20,055 bases of DNA, from the NCBI GenBank assembly GCA_900542795.1, contig UQPD01000029.1, positions 1-20,055 on the forward strand, written 5' to 3'. Of the stretch, positions 1 to 7,928 are shown in pieces; positions within the stretch are counted from its first letter, which is position 1; every line of letters starts with the position of its first letter. The translations under genes were made by a program, and so were the position numbers. A model generated the notes under the pieces. That model was given only the letters and a program-made list of their open reading frames with translations, was not told the origin of the DNA and ran no database searches. The stretch comes from an uncultured Prevotella sp. GTDB lineage: Bacteria > Bacteroidota > Bacteroidia > Bacteroidales > Bacteroidaceae.

Positions 1-64
1 GTATTACTATAATACTTTTTCATCACACAAATTCTAATAAAATGGACAATAGAACTCATCTCAT

Positions 65-238
65 TTTGCGAAGTTAGGCTGCACCTCGGCAATAAAAATA
101 AAAGACTTTTGGTCTTTCATTTTGTATTGCGCTCAGTTTGCACTACTTTGCTTTGCGAAGTTAGGCTGCACCTCGGCAATAAAAATGAAAGACTTTTGGT
201 CTTTCATTTTGTATTGCGCTTAGTTTGCACTAACTTTG
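65..238 (+). repeat. 87-bp tandem repeat with promoter-like ends (two copies)
   Basis: Two head-to-tail copies (65-151 and 152-238) differ at only a few positions. Each has a left arm containing AGGCTGCACCTCGGC, a central AT-rich hairpin, and a right arm with GTTTGCACTA followed by CTTTG. The hairpin in copy 2 (182-210) is perfect: AAAATGAAAGAC, loop TTTTG, GTCTTTCATTTT. In copy 1 one base change breaks one pair. The right arm of copy 2 contains a full promoter; copy 1 lacks one base in the same motif. A related single copy with a different central hairpin lies on the - strand at 17948-18018, so this is an intergenic repeat family and not only a local duplication. Confidence 0.9.
209..238 (+). 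promoter_or_regulatory. Bacteroidetes-type promoter for the HAD-panB-MFS operon
   Basis: TTG at 209-211 and TAACTTTG (TAnnTTTG) at 231-238 are separated by 19 nt, matching the Bacteroidetes -33/-7 consensus. Transcription would start near 245, leaving a leader of about 25 nt before the ATG at 271. The hairpin of the second repeat copy overlaps the -33 element. Confidence 0.75.
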
Positions 239-270
239 CACTCGAAACTAAACAAAAATAATAACAAATC

Positions 271-912
271 ATGCAAACTGCTGCACTTTTCGACTTGGAT
301 GGCGTAATCGTTGACACCGAAGGACAGTATACAACGTTTTGGGAACGTGTCGGTAATCAAGATTTTCCTACCATTCCTGACTTTGCTTTGCGCATAAAGG
401 GACATACGTTGACGCAGATTCTTAATTCGTATTATCCCAATAATGAGGTGGCACAGCAACGTGTAGTGAAGGCACTTAATGTTTTTGAACAAAACATGGA
501 TTTTCCGTATATTGCTGGTGCAGTAAACTTTGTTAAAGCTTTGCGCCAAGCAGGAATTCCTACTGCTGTCGTAACAAGTTCAAACAATGCTAAGATGCAG
601 TGCTTATATAAGTGTCATCCTGAATTACCTACACTCTTTAATAGTGTATTCACAGCCGAAAACGCGCGTCGTTCAAAACCCGCTCCTGATTGTTACATGG
701 ATGCAGCTGAAGCTTTGGGATGTAAAGTAGAGGAATGTTTTGTATTTGAGGATTCGATGAGTGGTCTGCAAGCAGGAAAGAGTAGTGGAGCTGTTGTGGT
801 GGGACTGACCACAAGCAATAGTGCTGAGATAATAGCACCACTTTGCAACTGTGTGATTAAAGATTTTACAGAATTTACGGTGGAACAGATGTTCCATCTT
901 TTATTAAAATAA
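271..912 (+). CDS. HAD-superfamily hydrolase, beta-phosphoglucomutase-like
   Basis: This 213-aa cytosolic protein has all four HAD motifs. Motif I is DLDGV at residues 8-12, with nucleophile D8 and acid/base D10, followed by VDTE. Motif II is VTSSN around 101-105, motif III is K136 in SKPAPD, and motif IV is FEDS at 159-162. The region between motif I and about residue 85 is the alpha-helical cap expected of the beta-PGM/phosphatase subfamily. Such enzymes dephosphorylate or isomerise small sugar phosphates or similar metabolites; the substrate cannot be read from sequence. The ATG at 271 fits the short leader after the promoter. The next gene, panB, starts 7 nt after the stop, so the two are almost certainly co-transcribed, but a role in pantothenate metabolism is only a guess. 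Confidence 0.9.
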   Translation: MQTAALFDLDGVIVDTEGQYTTFWERVGNQDFPTIPDFALRIKGHTLTQILNSYYPNNEVAQQRVVKALNVFEQNMDFPYIAGAVNFVKALRQAGIPTAVVTSSNNAKMQCLYKCHPELPTLFNSVFTAENARRSKPAPDCYMDAAEALGCKVEECFVFEDSMSGLQAGKSSGAVVVGLTTSNSAEIIAPLCNCVIKDFTEFTVEQMFHLLLK

Positions 913-919
913 TAAAGTT

Positions 920-1738
920 ATGCCAGGTTATTTAGTAGAAGATACTCGTAAGGTGACTACACACCGATTGAAGGAAATGAAGGCAGAGGGTAAGAAAATT
1001 GCTATGCTGACTTCGTACGACTATACCACAGCTAAAATTGTTGACGCTGCAGGTGTCGACATGATTCTTATAGGTGATAGCGCATCGAACGTGATGGTGG
1101 GTAATGCTACAACTTTGCCCATCTCGCTCGACGAAATGATTTTTATGGGTCGTTCAGTAGCTCGTGCTGCTCAGCGTGCTTTTGTAGTTTGTGACATGCC
1201 CTTCGGTTCGTATCAAGTAGACGATAAAGAAGCTGTTCGCAATGCTATTCGTATTATGAAGGAAACAGGTTGCGATGCTGTGAAGCTTGAAGGTGGTGTG
1301 GAAATCATTGATGGCATCAAGCGTATGATAGCTGCAGGTATTCCTGTGGTAGGTCATTTAGGTCTTACACCGCAAAGCATCAATAAATTTGGTACCTATG
1401 CTGTTCGTGCTAAGGAAGAAGCTGAGGCTGAGAAATTGCTCTCGGATGTAAAAATGTTGGCAGAAGCGGGTGTATGTGCCATTGTTCTTGAAAAGATTCC
1501 TGCTTCATTAACAGCAAAAGCCGTTGCAAGTGTCGATATTCCTATCATAGGTATTGGCGCAGGTCCTGCCGATGGTCAGGTACTTGTTGTTGATGACATG
1601 TTGGGTAAAAACAAAGGATTCTCACCTAAGTTTTTGCGTCGCTATGCAGATATCTTCACCGTAATGACAGATGCTATTGGCAGTTATGTAACGGATGTAA
1701 AGTCTGGTGACTTCCCAAATACCAACGAAAGTTATTAA
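920..1738 (+). CDS. panB: 3-methyl-2-oxobutanoate hydroxymethyltransferase (ketopantoate hydroxymethyltransferase)
   Basis: PanB transfers a hydroxymethyl group from 5,10-methylene-tetrahydrofolate to 2-oxoisovalerate to give ketopantoate, the first committed step of pantothenate and coenzyme A synthesis in the cytosol. The 272-aa length is typical. The expected metal ligands and catalytic residue are present in family motifs: D53 in IGDS, D92 in CDMPFGS, E124 in KLEGG, and E191 in LEKIP. VGHLGLTPQ (144-152) and the GIGAG loop are also present. It lies between the HAD gene (7-nt gap) and the MFS gene (14-nt gap) in one operon. No panC, panD or panE is nearby, so the rest of the pathway must be elsewhere. 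Confidence 0.97.
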   Translation: MPGYLVEDTRKVTTHRLKEMKAEGKKIAMLTSYDYTTAKIVDAAGVDMILIGDSASNVMVGNATTLPISLDEMIFMGRSVARAAQRAFVVCDMPFGSYQVDDKEAVRNAIRIMKETGCDAVKLEGGVEIIDGIKRMIAAGIPVVGHLGLTPQSINKFGTYAVRAKEEAEAEKLLSDVKMLAEAGVCAIVLEKIPASLTAKAVASVDIPIIGIGAGPADGQVLVVDDMLGKNKGFSPKFLRRYADIFTVMTDAIGSYVTDVKSGDFPNTNESY

Positions 1739-1752
1739 TCCATACGACTTCT

Positions 1753-2901
1753 ATGTCAACACAAATACATAATGGCTTAACGGGATCGCGCTTTATCAAT
1801 ATGTGTGTAGCCAATTGGTTTCTGCACATTTATGTTTATGCCATTATTCCATTGCTTACCTGTCAGGTAATGCGTATGGGACAGTCTGAAATGTGGGTAG
1901 GTTTTGGCGTGTTAGCCTTTGCTGTTGGTATGGTTTTGTTAGGACCATTTGGAGCTCACTTAATGGAACGGCGCTCGCGCAAGGCTATCTATCTGAAGGC
2001 ACTAATAGTTTTAGGTCCGTTGGCAACTGTGGGATATATTTATGCTGCAGATGTCCGATTGTTGTTAGGTATGCAGTTGTTACAAGGTATTGCTTATGGC
2101 GTTTCGCAGACAGCTTTAGGTACTACCTTAGTAAATGATATACTTCTTTCACGACATCGCAACAAGGGAGATATAATTTATGGTTGGGCAGGTCGCATTG
2201 GCATTCCGTTAGGCTTGTTTTTTGGTTACGGACTGTCGCTTGCATTACCCATGCAGCAAGCTTATTTTTGGACACTTGTTCCTTGTGCTCTGTCATTTGT
2301 ATTGGTAGCACAAACCGTTGTTCCCATAAAAGCTCCTGTAAAGGTGCCTATCTTAACATTCGATCGCTTCTTCCTTCCTTGTTCATTGCCTTTGGCTTTG
2401 TCAATGTTTGCAGCTCCTTGGGTAATGGGACGTTTGGCAGGGGCTTTTCCGCAATCAGTTAGTTGGTTGTTGGGTTCTGCTTATATGTGTTTGTCATTGG
2501 GCGTGCTCATGGCATTCTTGGCACAGTTGTTTATTCGTCGTAGGGTAGGACAGCGCACTTTAGTAGCAATAGGCTATACGTTTGTTGTGCTCGGACTTTT
2601 GCTCGTGAGTCTTCCTAATCTGACTATAGGCAATATAGGCGATTTGTTGTTAGGTTGTGGCATTGGTGCTGTTTCATCGCGTCACCTGATGGATTGGGTA
2701 ACCAATTCAGCACATTGTCAGCGTGGCACGGCGCAAAATACCTATCTCATCTGTTGGCGTTGGTCCTTCTCTTTAGGCTTACTTTGTACGTGTCTTTGTG
2801 GTTTTAGCAATACGTTGATAGATATTGCTTTGTGCATAATATCCTTGATTCTTTATTTGCTGTGGACCTATAGACATGGACTCTCAAACGTTGAACAATA
2901 A
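1753..2901 (+). CDS. Major facilitator superfamily transporter
   Basis: This 382-aa integral inner-membrane protein has about 12 hydrophobic segments along its length. After the second segment there is a basic loop at about residues 65-79 (PFGAHLMERRSRKA) that matches the MFS motif A position, which supports the family call. Substrate is not predictable; the resemblance is to small drug or metabolite efflux-type MFS proteins. It follows panB by 14 nt and ends just before a strong terminator, so it is the last gene of the operon. A link to pantoate or pantothenate transport is conceivable from context alone and is not supported by any motif. Confidence 0.88.
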   Translation: MSTQIHNGLTGSRFINMCVANWFLHIYVYAIIPLLTCQVMRMGQSEMWVGFGVLAFAVGMVLLGPFGAHLMERRSRKAIYLKALIVLGPLATVGYIYAADVRLLLGMQLLQGIAYGVSQTALGTTLVNDILLSRHRNKGDIIYGWAGRIGIPLGLFFGYGLSLALPMQQAYFWTLVPCALSFVLVAQTVVPIKAPVKVPILTFDRFFLPCSLPLALSMFAAPWVMGRLAGAFPQSVSWLLGSAYMCLSLGVLMAFLAQLFIRRRVGQRTLVAIGYTFVVLGLLLVSLPNLTIGNIGDLLLGCGIGAVSSRHLMDWVTNSAHCQRGTAQNTYLICWRWSFSLGLLCTCLCGFSNTLIDIALCIISLILYLLWTYRHGLSNVEQ

Positions 2902-2915
2902 AATTATGTGTATAT

Positions 2916-2967
2916 AAAAAACACCGCTATTGAAAGCATTTATCAGCTCTCAATAGCGGTGTTTTTT
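2916..2967. terminator. Bidirectional intrinsic terminator
   Basis: A perfect 18-bp stem (2916-2933 pairs with 2950-2967; core CACCGCTATTGA/TCAATAGCGGTG) with a 16-nt loop is flanked by A-run and T-run sequences, so it gives a U-tract on either strand. It sits between the convergent MFS gene (+) and phosphorylase gene (-) and would end both transcripts. Confidence 0.93.
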
Positions 2968-2986
2968 TCATAATATACACAGCGCT

Positions 2987-3868
2987 TTAAATGCGGTCGA
3001 GTACCAATTGGATAAGCGAGTCGATGCTGTTTTTATAGTTGGGGTTAGCCTTATGGGCAACGCGGTTCGCAATGACCATACAACAAGTCATGGCTTTATG
3101 TCCCATCAAGAGCGAGAGACCAGCAATGGCACTACTTTCCATTTCAAAGTTTGTAATGCGGTGTCCTTCAAATTCAAACGCTTCAATCTTTTCATTTTGG
3201 TTCGGATCAGCGAGAGGTAAACGAAGTTGTCTGCCTTGTGGACCAAAGAAACCGCCACAAGCAATGGTAATGCCACGCACCATGTCATCGGCAGCAATGC
3301 GATTGATAAGTTCGCTGTTGGCATGCACCACATAAGGGTGGGCAATGCATTGCGTGCCGTGCCAATTCATGTGTTTCATGAAGGCTTCTTCCAATTTAAG
3401 GTCGCTCACTTCGTTACGTCCGGCATAGAAGTTGAGCAGACCATCGAAACCAATGCTTATTTCGCTAGCCACAAAGGTTCCTTCGGGCGTGTTAGGTTGC
3501 AATCCACCACAAGTGCCAATGCGCACCAATTCAAGTTGGCGAAGTTCGTCCTTAATTAAACGTGTGTTGAAATCGATGTTGGCAAGTGCATCAAGTTCGT
3601 TAACCACAATGTCGATATTGTCACAACCAATGCCTGTAGACAACACCGTGATGCGTTTTCCTTTATATGTACCCGTAATTGTACGGAATTCGCGACTTGA
3701 AATGTCGCATTCAGTAGTTTCAAAGTGAGCTGCTACTACGGGCACACGTCCAGGGTCGCCTACAAGAATAACCTTGTCAGCTAATTGCTCGGGCTTAACA
3801 TGGAGGTGAAAAATACTACCATCTGGGTTGATAATCAATTCAGAGGGTGCAATAGGTTCTTTTTGCAT
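2987..3868 (-). CDS. Nucleoside phosphorylase, uridine phosphorylase-like
   Basis: This 293-aa cytosolic protein belongs to the PNP/UDP phosphorylase family, which splits nucleosides with phosphate to give base and ribose-1-phosphate. Visible motifs are GDPGRV (37-42, phosphate binding), RIGTCGG (116-122), GPQGRQLR (209-216, the base-recognition segment resembling uridine phosphorylases) and FEMESSAI (241-248, ribose binding). The protein is longer than classical E. coli Udp (253 aa), mainly at the N-terminus, as in many Bacteroidetes members. It is transcribed alone, converging on the panB operon with a shared terminator. Uridine specificity is inferred from the PQGR segment; purine or AMP-related substrates are not excluded. 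Confidence 0.88.
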   Translation of the reverse strand: MQKEPIAPSELIINPDGSIFHLHVKPEQLADKVILVGDPGRVPVVAAHFETTECDISSREFRTITGTYKGKRITVLSTGIGCDNIDIVVNELDALANIDFNTRLIKDELRQLELVRIGTCGGLQPNTPEGTFVASEISIGFDGLLNFYAGRNEVSDLKLEEAFMKHMNWHGTQCIAHPYVVHANSELINRIAADDMVRGITIACGGFFGPQGRQLRLPLADPNQNEKIEAFEFEGHRITNFEMESSAIAGLSLLMGHKAMTCCMVIANRVAHKANPNYKNSIDSLIQLVLDRI

Positions 3869-4011
3869 GATACGAGAATGATTTAGGGCTTAATTCAAAA
3901 GTCTATTTAAAGCTTGATAATAAGCATTCTATTCTACTTGAAAACCAAAGTAATAGCATTGTTATATCTCACTGTCGCTTAATGCTTTTAAGACCTTGAA
4001 TGTCGCTTGGT

Positions 4012-5289
4012 TTATTGAATTTCAGCTTTGCGCATATTCTTGAGCAGTAAGTTGAGTTGCTCTTTGAGCTTAGGTAAACTGTCGTTTATCTTTTTAAGTT
4101 GAGACAAAGCGGCTCCGTTTCGTCCTTTCACTGCTATTTCGCGTTGCAGTTCATCTTGTTTTTTTACAAGGTTATCAATGCGTTCAGCAACCTGATCTGC
4201 CTGCACTGCAATGCGTCGAGCTGATTCGTTTTTAAATTGCTTAAGATTGGTGTAAACCTTCTCATCGTTAATCACGTAAATACGGTTCACAGCCTGTGTT
4301 AACTGAGGTCTTTGAGTTTGTTGTTGCATCACAGCTTTCAAGCGTTTTTTAGCTTCAGCAACAGTCTTTTTGTCAGTTTGAGTAGCCTTAATAGATTGCA
4401 ATTTAGCCACACACAACACCTGCTTACGATTGGCGTCACTCAAGTCATAGACATCGCGAGTTGTTGTCGGGATAAACACATACACACAAGCACTATCAGC
4501 CTTTTGAAAACGATCGGTAACAAGCCATCCCAAGTTGTTAGCTTCATCGATAGCCAATAAATAGTCGTTAGCTGGCGAGTTAAAAGGCATGCCCAAATTC
4601 TCGGCTTTCAAAAATTGTTTCGTTTCAGTGTCGTAGCGTGTTATAAAAATGTCGTAGCCACCCAAGCAGTCATCTCCCTGTGCAGCATAATAAAGCGTCA
4701 CACCATCAGGCATCATAAAGGGAAAATCTTGATCTTCGTTACCATTGCTCATGCCTTTAAGTTGTATAGGAGTTCCCCATTTATCGCCCATGCGATAAGC
4801 AGCATGAAGCTTTTGATGTTTGCCTGTGCTATTTGCAAAAATAATGCGGTCGGCAAGCTGACTCATATAGCCCATTTCGCCCAACTTCTTAGGTGCTGTA
4901 CTAAAGTTCGAAGCTTCAGTTTTCATATTGACAATACTGCCCGATTCGGCACTGAGACGCAATGTTTGCAACACTTTTTGACGCGAAACCTTAAAGCTGT
5001 CAATAAAAGTAACGCGTTCCGTACCGCGCAACATGTCTTGTCCCATGTTCGCACGTTTCAAGTCGTTTTCTAATCGTGCTGTGCTACGATTAGCAGCTCG
5101 TGCCGCATCAATTTCGCGTTGCAACAGTTTTGCTGCTTCGTCAAAGCGGTAATTCTGAATCAGTTGCTCAGATGAATGTGCAGACTGAGTCTTTGTGGGT
5201 TGCGTTTGTGTGGCCTTCTTGTTTTGAGCCATGAGTGGGAACGAAAAGCCCCATGTTAACAGAAAAATACTTAATATCAGTCGATTCAT
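4012..5289 (-). CDS. Exported PD40/WD40-like repeat protein with C-terminal coiled coil
   Basis: This 425-aa protein begins with a signal peptide (about residues 1-21, ending LMAQ). Residues about 40-80 are helical and TPR-like (EQLIQNYRFDEAAKLLQREI). A PD40-type beta-propeller blade lies at about 186-220 (DQDFPFMMPDG, then GGYDIFITRYD), with related sequence from 160 to 270. Residues about 355-425 are rich in Q, E, K and L and look like a coiled coil. The TPR-plus-PD40 order recalls Bacteroidetes periplasmic proteins such as PorE, but no OmpA-like peptidoglycan-binding domain follows, so it is not assigned to the type IX secretion system. It is divergent from the LysM gene, consistent with an envelope role. 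Confidence 0.75.
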   Translation of the reverse strand: MNRLILSIFLLTWGFSFPLMAQNKKATQTQPTKTQSAHSSEQLIQNYRFDEAAKLLQREIDAARAANRSTARLENDLKRANMGQDMLRGTERVTFIDSFKVSRQKVLQTLRLSAESGSIVNMKTEASNFSTAPKKLGEMGYMSQLADRIIFANSTGKHQKLHAAYRMGDKWGTPIQLKGMSNGNEDQDFPFMMPDGVTLYYAAQGDDCLGGYDIFITRYDTETKQFLKAENLGMPFNSPANDYLLAIDEANNLGWLVTDRFQKADSACVYVFIPTTTRDVYDLSDANRKQVLCVAKLQSIKATQTDKKTVAEAKKRLKAVMQQQTQRPQLTQAVNRIYVINDEKVYTNLKQFKNESARRIAVQADQVAERIDNLVKKQDELQREIAVKGRNGAALSQLKKINDSLPKLKEQLNLLLKNMRKAEIQ

Positions 5290-5382
5290 GATGGTTGATT
5301 CTTGTTAAACAATCAGCGCATTGAAAAACACTAAAACACAAGTAAGCGCGTTCAAATGTCGTTGAAAGTTGTTTTCAATGGT

Positions 5383-5390
5383 CAAATTTA
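5383..5390 (-). promoter_or_regulatory. Possible -7 element for the PD40 gene
   Basis: On the - strand the sequence reads TAAATTTG, matching TAnnTTTG, 94 nt before the PD40 gene start. No clear TTG was found at the expected -33 position, so the assignment is tentative. Confidence 0.4.
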
Positions 5391-5433
5391 CGATTTTCTT
5401 TTAGATGTAGAGCTATGAATGCCATCTTTTATG

Positions 5434-5441
5434 TAATTTTG
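5434..5441 (+). promoter_or_regulatory. Possible -7 element for the LysM gene
   Basis: TAATTTTG matches TAnnTTTG and lies about 40 nt before the GTG start at 5482, a typical distance in this phylum. The -33 region is poor. Together with the - strand element at 5383-5390 it would form a divergent promoter pair. Confidence 0.45.
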
Positions 5442-5481
5442 CATCCAAACCGCGGGTCTAACCCGAAAAAATACAATAATT

Positions 5482-7143
5482 GTGATACTGAAAAGACTCT
5501 ATTGCATTGTAACCCTCTGCTTAGGTTTGGGCTTAGCACTCCCCATGCAGATGCTGGCACAAAAAGCCACAGAGAAAATAGTGAAATATACCGTTCAGCC
5601 AGGTGAAACCATTTTAGGTATAGCCCACCGACATAACACGACTCTTGATCATTTGTTGAGCTTAAACCCAGGCGTACAACCCAACTATGTACAAGCCAAT
5701 CAAGTGATAAACGTGCCTTATGTGCCAGGTGGTGCAACCCCTCCGCCCTCTGCAGCCCAACGTGCAGCAGCTAATACAGCGAAGGCAACTCCAGTTTCAA
5801 CAACGCCTGCTGTAGTATCCACTCCTTCAAAAGTAACCTACACCCAATTAAACACGCAGCAGCCACAACCCAAGGTTACTTATAAGGAATATGTGGCAAA
5901 GAGAAAAGATACGTTGTATGGCATAGCCAAACAATTTGGCATAACGGTGGACGAATTGGTTGAGGCAAACCCCATCTTGAAAGGCGAAGATGGTAAACTG
6001 AAAAAGGGAACCAAACTCCGTGTTCCCGTAAAGGAAAAAACTGCACAGCCTAAGTTTAAGGGCTTGTCAACTATTCGTGTGGCAGTGATATTGCCTATGG
6101 TTGGCGAACGCTTAGAGAACGTGCGTAGTGTGGAGTTCTATCGTGGCATGTTAATGGGAATTAACGAGTTGAAACGTGCGGGCATAAACATCGTGCTTTC
6201 AGCGTTCGATGAACCCGGACCCGATAAAAGTGTGGCACAAACCTTGATGCAAGTAATGTTGCAAAACCCCGATGTAATTGTCGGACCGCTTTATCCCACA
6301 CACTTTACCGACGTAACAGCAGTTTCGGGCAAGCAAACAAAGGTTGTTGTACCTTTCTCGTCGCGAGTACCACAAGTTGACTACCGTCCTGATGTCTTTA
6401 TGCTCAACACCCCACTTAGCTATGAGCAATCATTGGCAGTAGATCTCTTTATCAACAACTTTAAGAAGCAAACCCATGTAGTGCTGCTTCATTCTGAAAA
6501 TGGAACAAAACGAAGCTTTAGTGAAGAATTGCAACGTCGTTTGTCCATTGCGGGATACGATGTAACAAGTTTGCCTCTCTCGGCATCCGCACAACAAATA
6601 GCCTCAATGCTTATGGGTAAGAAGCGTGGCGATTATGTGCTTGTTCCCGACGATGATAGCGAGGCTACCATGCGTCAAATGTTACAAAAGTCCGAAGCTT
6701 TACAGCAAAGCCTACCCGATGCAAAAGTTTCGCTTTTGGGGTATGCACGTTGGTTGCCCTACACTGAGAGTGCCGACCGCAAACTCATTCATGCTGCCGA
6801 CACCTACATTCTTACCCCTAACTACTACTATCCTTACACCACAGCGTCAAAAGCATTTCATGATGAGTATGTGAATGCCTTCCATGCTGAATTCGTTAAC
6901 AGCAATCCGCGCATGGCACCCTTAGGTTATGACTTTGCGCGAGGCTTTATGGGTAGTATGGCTAACTATGGTTACGACTTTAACACACAGTCTCCCAAAG
7001 CAGGCACTGTTGCAGCACAGCCCAAGTTACAATCCGAACCACGCTTCATAACCGTAGGAGGCAATGGTGGATACGTTAGTCGCAGCATGTGGTTGGTTCG
7101 TTTTAAAAAGGATATGAGCATCGTAAAAATTTCAGCGCAATAA
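5482..7143 (+). CDS. LysM-repeat exported protein with periplasmic-binding-protein-like domain
   Basis: This 553-aa protein starts with GTG; no in-frame ATG lies between the upstream in-frame stop at 5434-5436 and this codon. A signal peptide spans about 1-26 (ending MLAQ). Two LysM domains follow, at about 35-80 (YTVQPGETILGIAHRHN) and 135-183 (YVAKRKDTLYGIAKQFG), joined by a P/T/A-rich linker. From about 197 to the end is a region resembling type-1 periplasmic binding folds of ABC amino-acid receptors (IRVAVILPMVGE, then FYRGMLMGINEL, later DVIVGPLYP). LysM binds peptidoglycan, so the protein probably sits in the periplasm on the cell wall. No ABC permease is nearby, so a structural or sensing role is more likely than transport. 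It abuts the barrel gene without a gap. Confidence 0.88.
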   Translation: MILKRLYCIVTLCLGLGLALPMQMLAQKATEKIVKYTVQPGETILGIAHRHNTTLDHLLSLNPGVQPNYVQANQVINVPYVPGGATPPPSAAQRAAANTAKATPVSTTPAVVSTPSKVTYTQLNTQQPQPKVTYKEYVAKRKDTLYGIAKQFGITVDELVEANPILKGEDGKLKKGTKLRVPVKEKTAQPKFKGLSTIRVAVILPMVGERLENVRSVEFYRGMLMGINELKRAGINIVLSAFDEPGPDKSVAQTLMQVMLQNPDVIVGPLYPTHFTDVTAVSGKQTKVVVPFSSRVPQVDYRPDVFMLNTPLSYEQSLAVDLFINNFKKQTHVVLLHSENGTKRSFSEELQRRLSIAGYDVTSLPLSASAQQIASMLMGKKRGDYVLVPDDDSEATMRQMLQKSEALQQSLPDAKVSLLGYARWLPYTESADRKLIHAADTYILTPNYYYPYTTASKAFHDEYVNAFHAEFVNSNPRMAPLGYDFARGFMGSMANYGYDFNTQSPKAGTVAAQPKLQSEPRFITVGGNGGYVSRSMWLVRFKKDMSIVKISAQ

Positions 7144-7878
7144 ATGAAACGCTCCTATACATATATAATAGCGTGTGTGGTAGCATGGTTTTTCGCAGCC
7201 ACAGCAATGCAGGCACAAGTGGGCGAGGCTCGCCACAACTTCTGCTTAGGTTTTACAGGTGGTATTGCTATGAACCAAATAGGCTTCGACCCCACCATAA
7301 AGCAGAAATGGCACATGGGGCCCACCTTCGGCATTGTAGCACGTTACACAAGCGAGCGCTATTTTAAAGCCTTTTGCGCTTTGCAAGTAGAGTTAAACTA
7401 CACCACCTTAGGTTGGCGCGAGAATGTGTTGAATGCCAACTCCGAACCTCTGCCCGACACCTATCGTCGCGATCAACACTACCTGCAACTTCCCATGTTA
7501 GCTCGTTTGGCATGGGGTAGAGAATCGCGTGGCTTTATGGGCTATTTCTTAGCAGGTCCGCAAGTGGGCTATTGCTTTAAGGAAAAAACCGAGGCAAGCA
7601 ACTTTACACTCAATGCCGAGGGGAACCCCGACCGTCCTAATGGCATGTTTGCACAATATGACATGCCCATTCAAAAAAAGTTCGACTATGGCATCACAGC
7701 TGGTTTAGGTGTGGAATTGACATCCAAAGTAGGGCATTTCCTTGTTGAAGGACGCTACTATTATGGTTTGTCCGACATTTACAATAACTCCAAAAAAGAC
7801 GTATTCAGTCGTTCAAACAATGGTGTTATCTATGCAAAGCTAACTTATCTCTTTGATGTAAAGAAAAAGGCACAATAA
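7144..7878 (+). CDS. Outer-membrane beta-barrel protein, PorT-like family
   Basis: This 244-aa protein starts with ATG directly after the stop of the LysM gene, indicating translational coupling. A signal peptide covers about 1-24 (ending AMQAQ). The rest alternates polar and aromatic residues in beta strands, with the GFTGGI(A)MNQ start, LQLPMLARLAWG and FDYGITAGLGVEL segments typical of the PorT/OMP beta-barrel family, and it ends in a hydrophobic strand before a basic tail. PorT itself is a type IX secretion component, but many paralogues with unknown roles share this fold, so I do not assign the gene symbol. Being coupled to a peptidoglycan-binding protein suggests the pair acts across the outer membrane and cell wall. 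Confidence 0.8.
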   Translation: MKRSYTYIIACVVAWFFAATAMQAQVGEARHNFCLGFTGGIAMNQIGFDPTIKQKWHMGPTFGIVARYTSERYFKAFCALQVELNYTTLGWRENVLNANSEPLPDTYRRDQHYLQLPMLARLAWGRESRGFMGYFLAGPQVGYCFKEKTEASNFTLNAEGNPDRPNGMFAQYDMPIQKKFDYGITAGLGVELTSKVGHFLVEGRYYYGLSDIYNNSKKDVFSRSNNGVIYAKLTYLFDVKKKAQ

Positions 7879-7928
7879 CCTTTAGGCAAAAAGATACATT
7901 TCGAATATTAAAAAATAAGCACAATATA

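Noticed and set aside
220..549. 109-aa - strand reading frame over the panB operon promoter
   Set aside because: It covers the operon promoter and the start of the HAD gene on the other strand, with no family resemblance.
3869..4011. Promoter for the phosphorylase gene and terminator for the PD40 gene
   Set aside because: Only a TTACTTTG near-match and a weak 5-bp hairpin (3977-3991) were seen, too little to annotate.
7879..7928. Separate promoter for valS
   Set aside because: Only TACATTTC, one base off the -7 consensus, with no -33 match; read-through from the preceding genes explains expression equally well.
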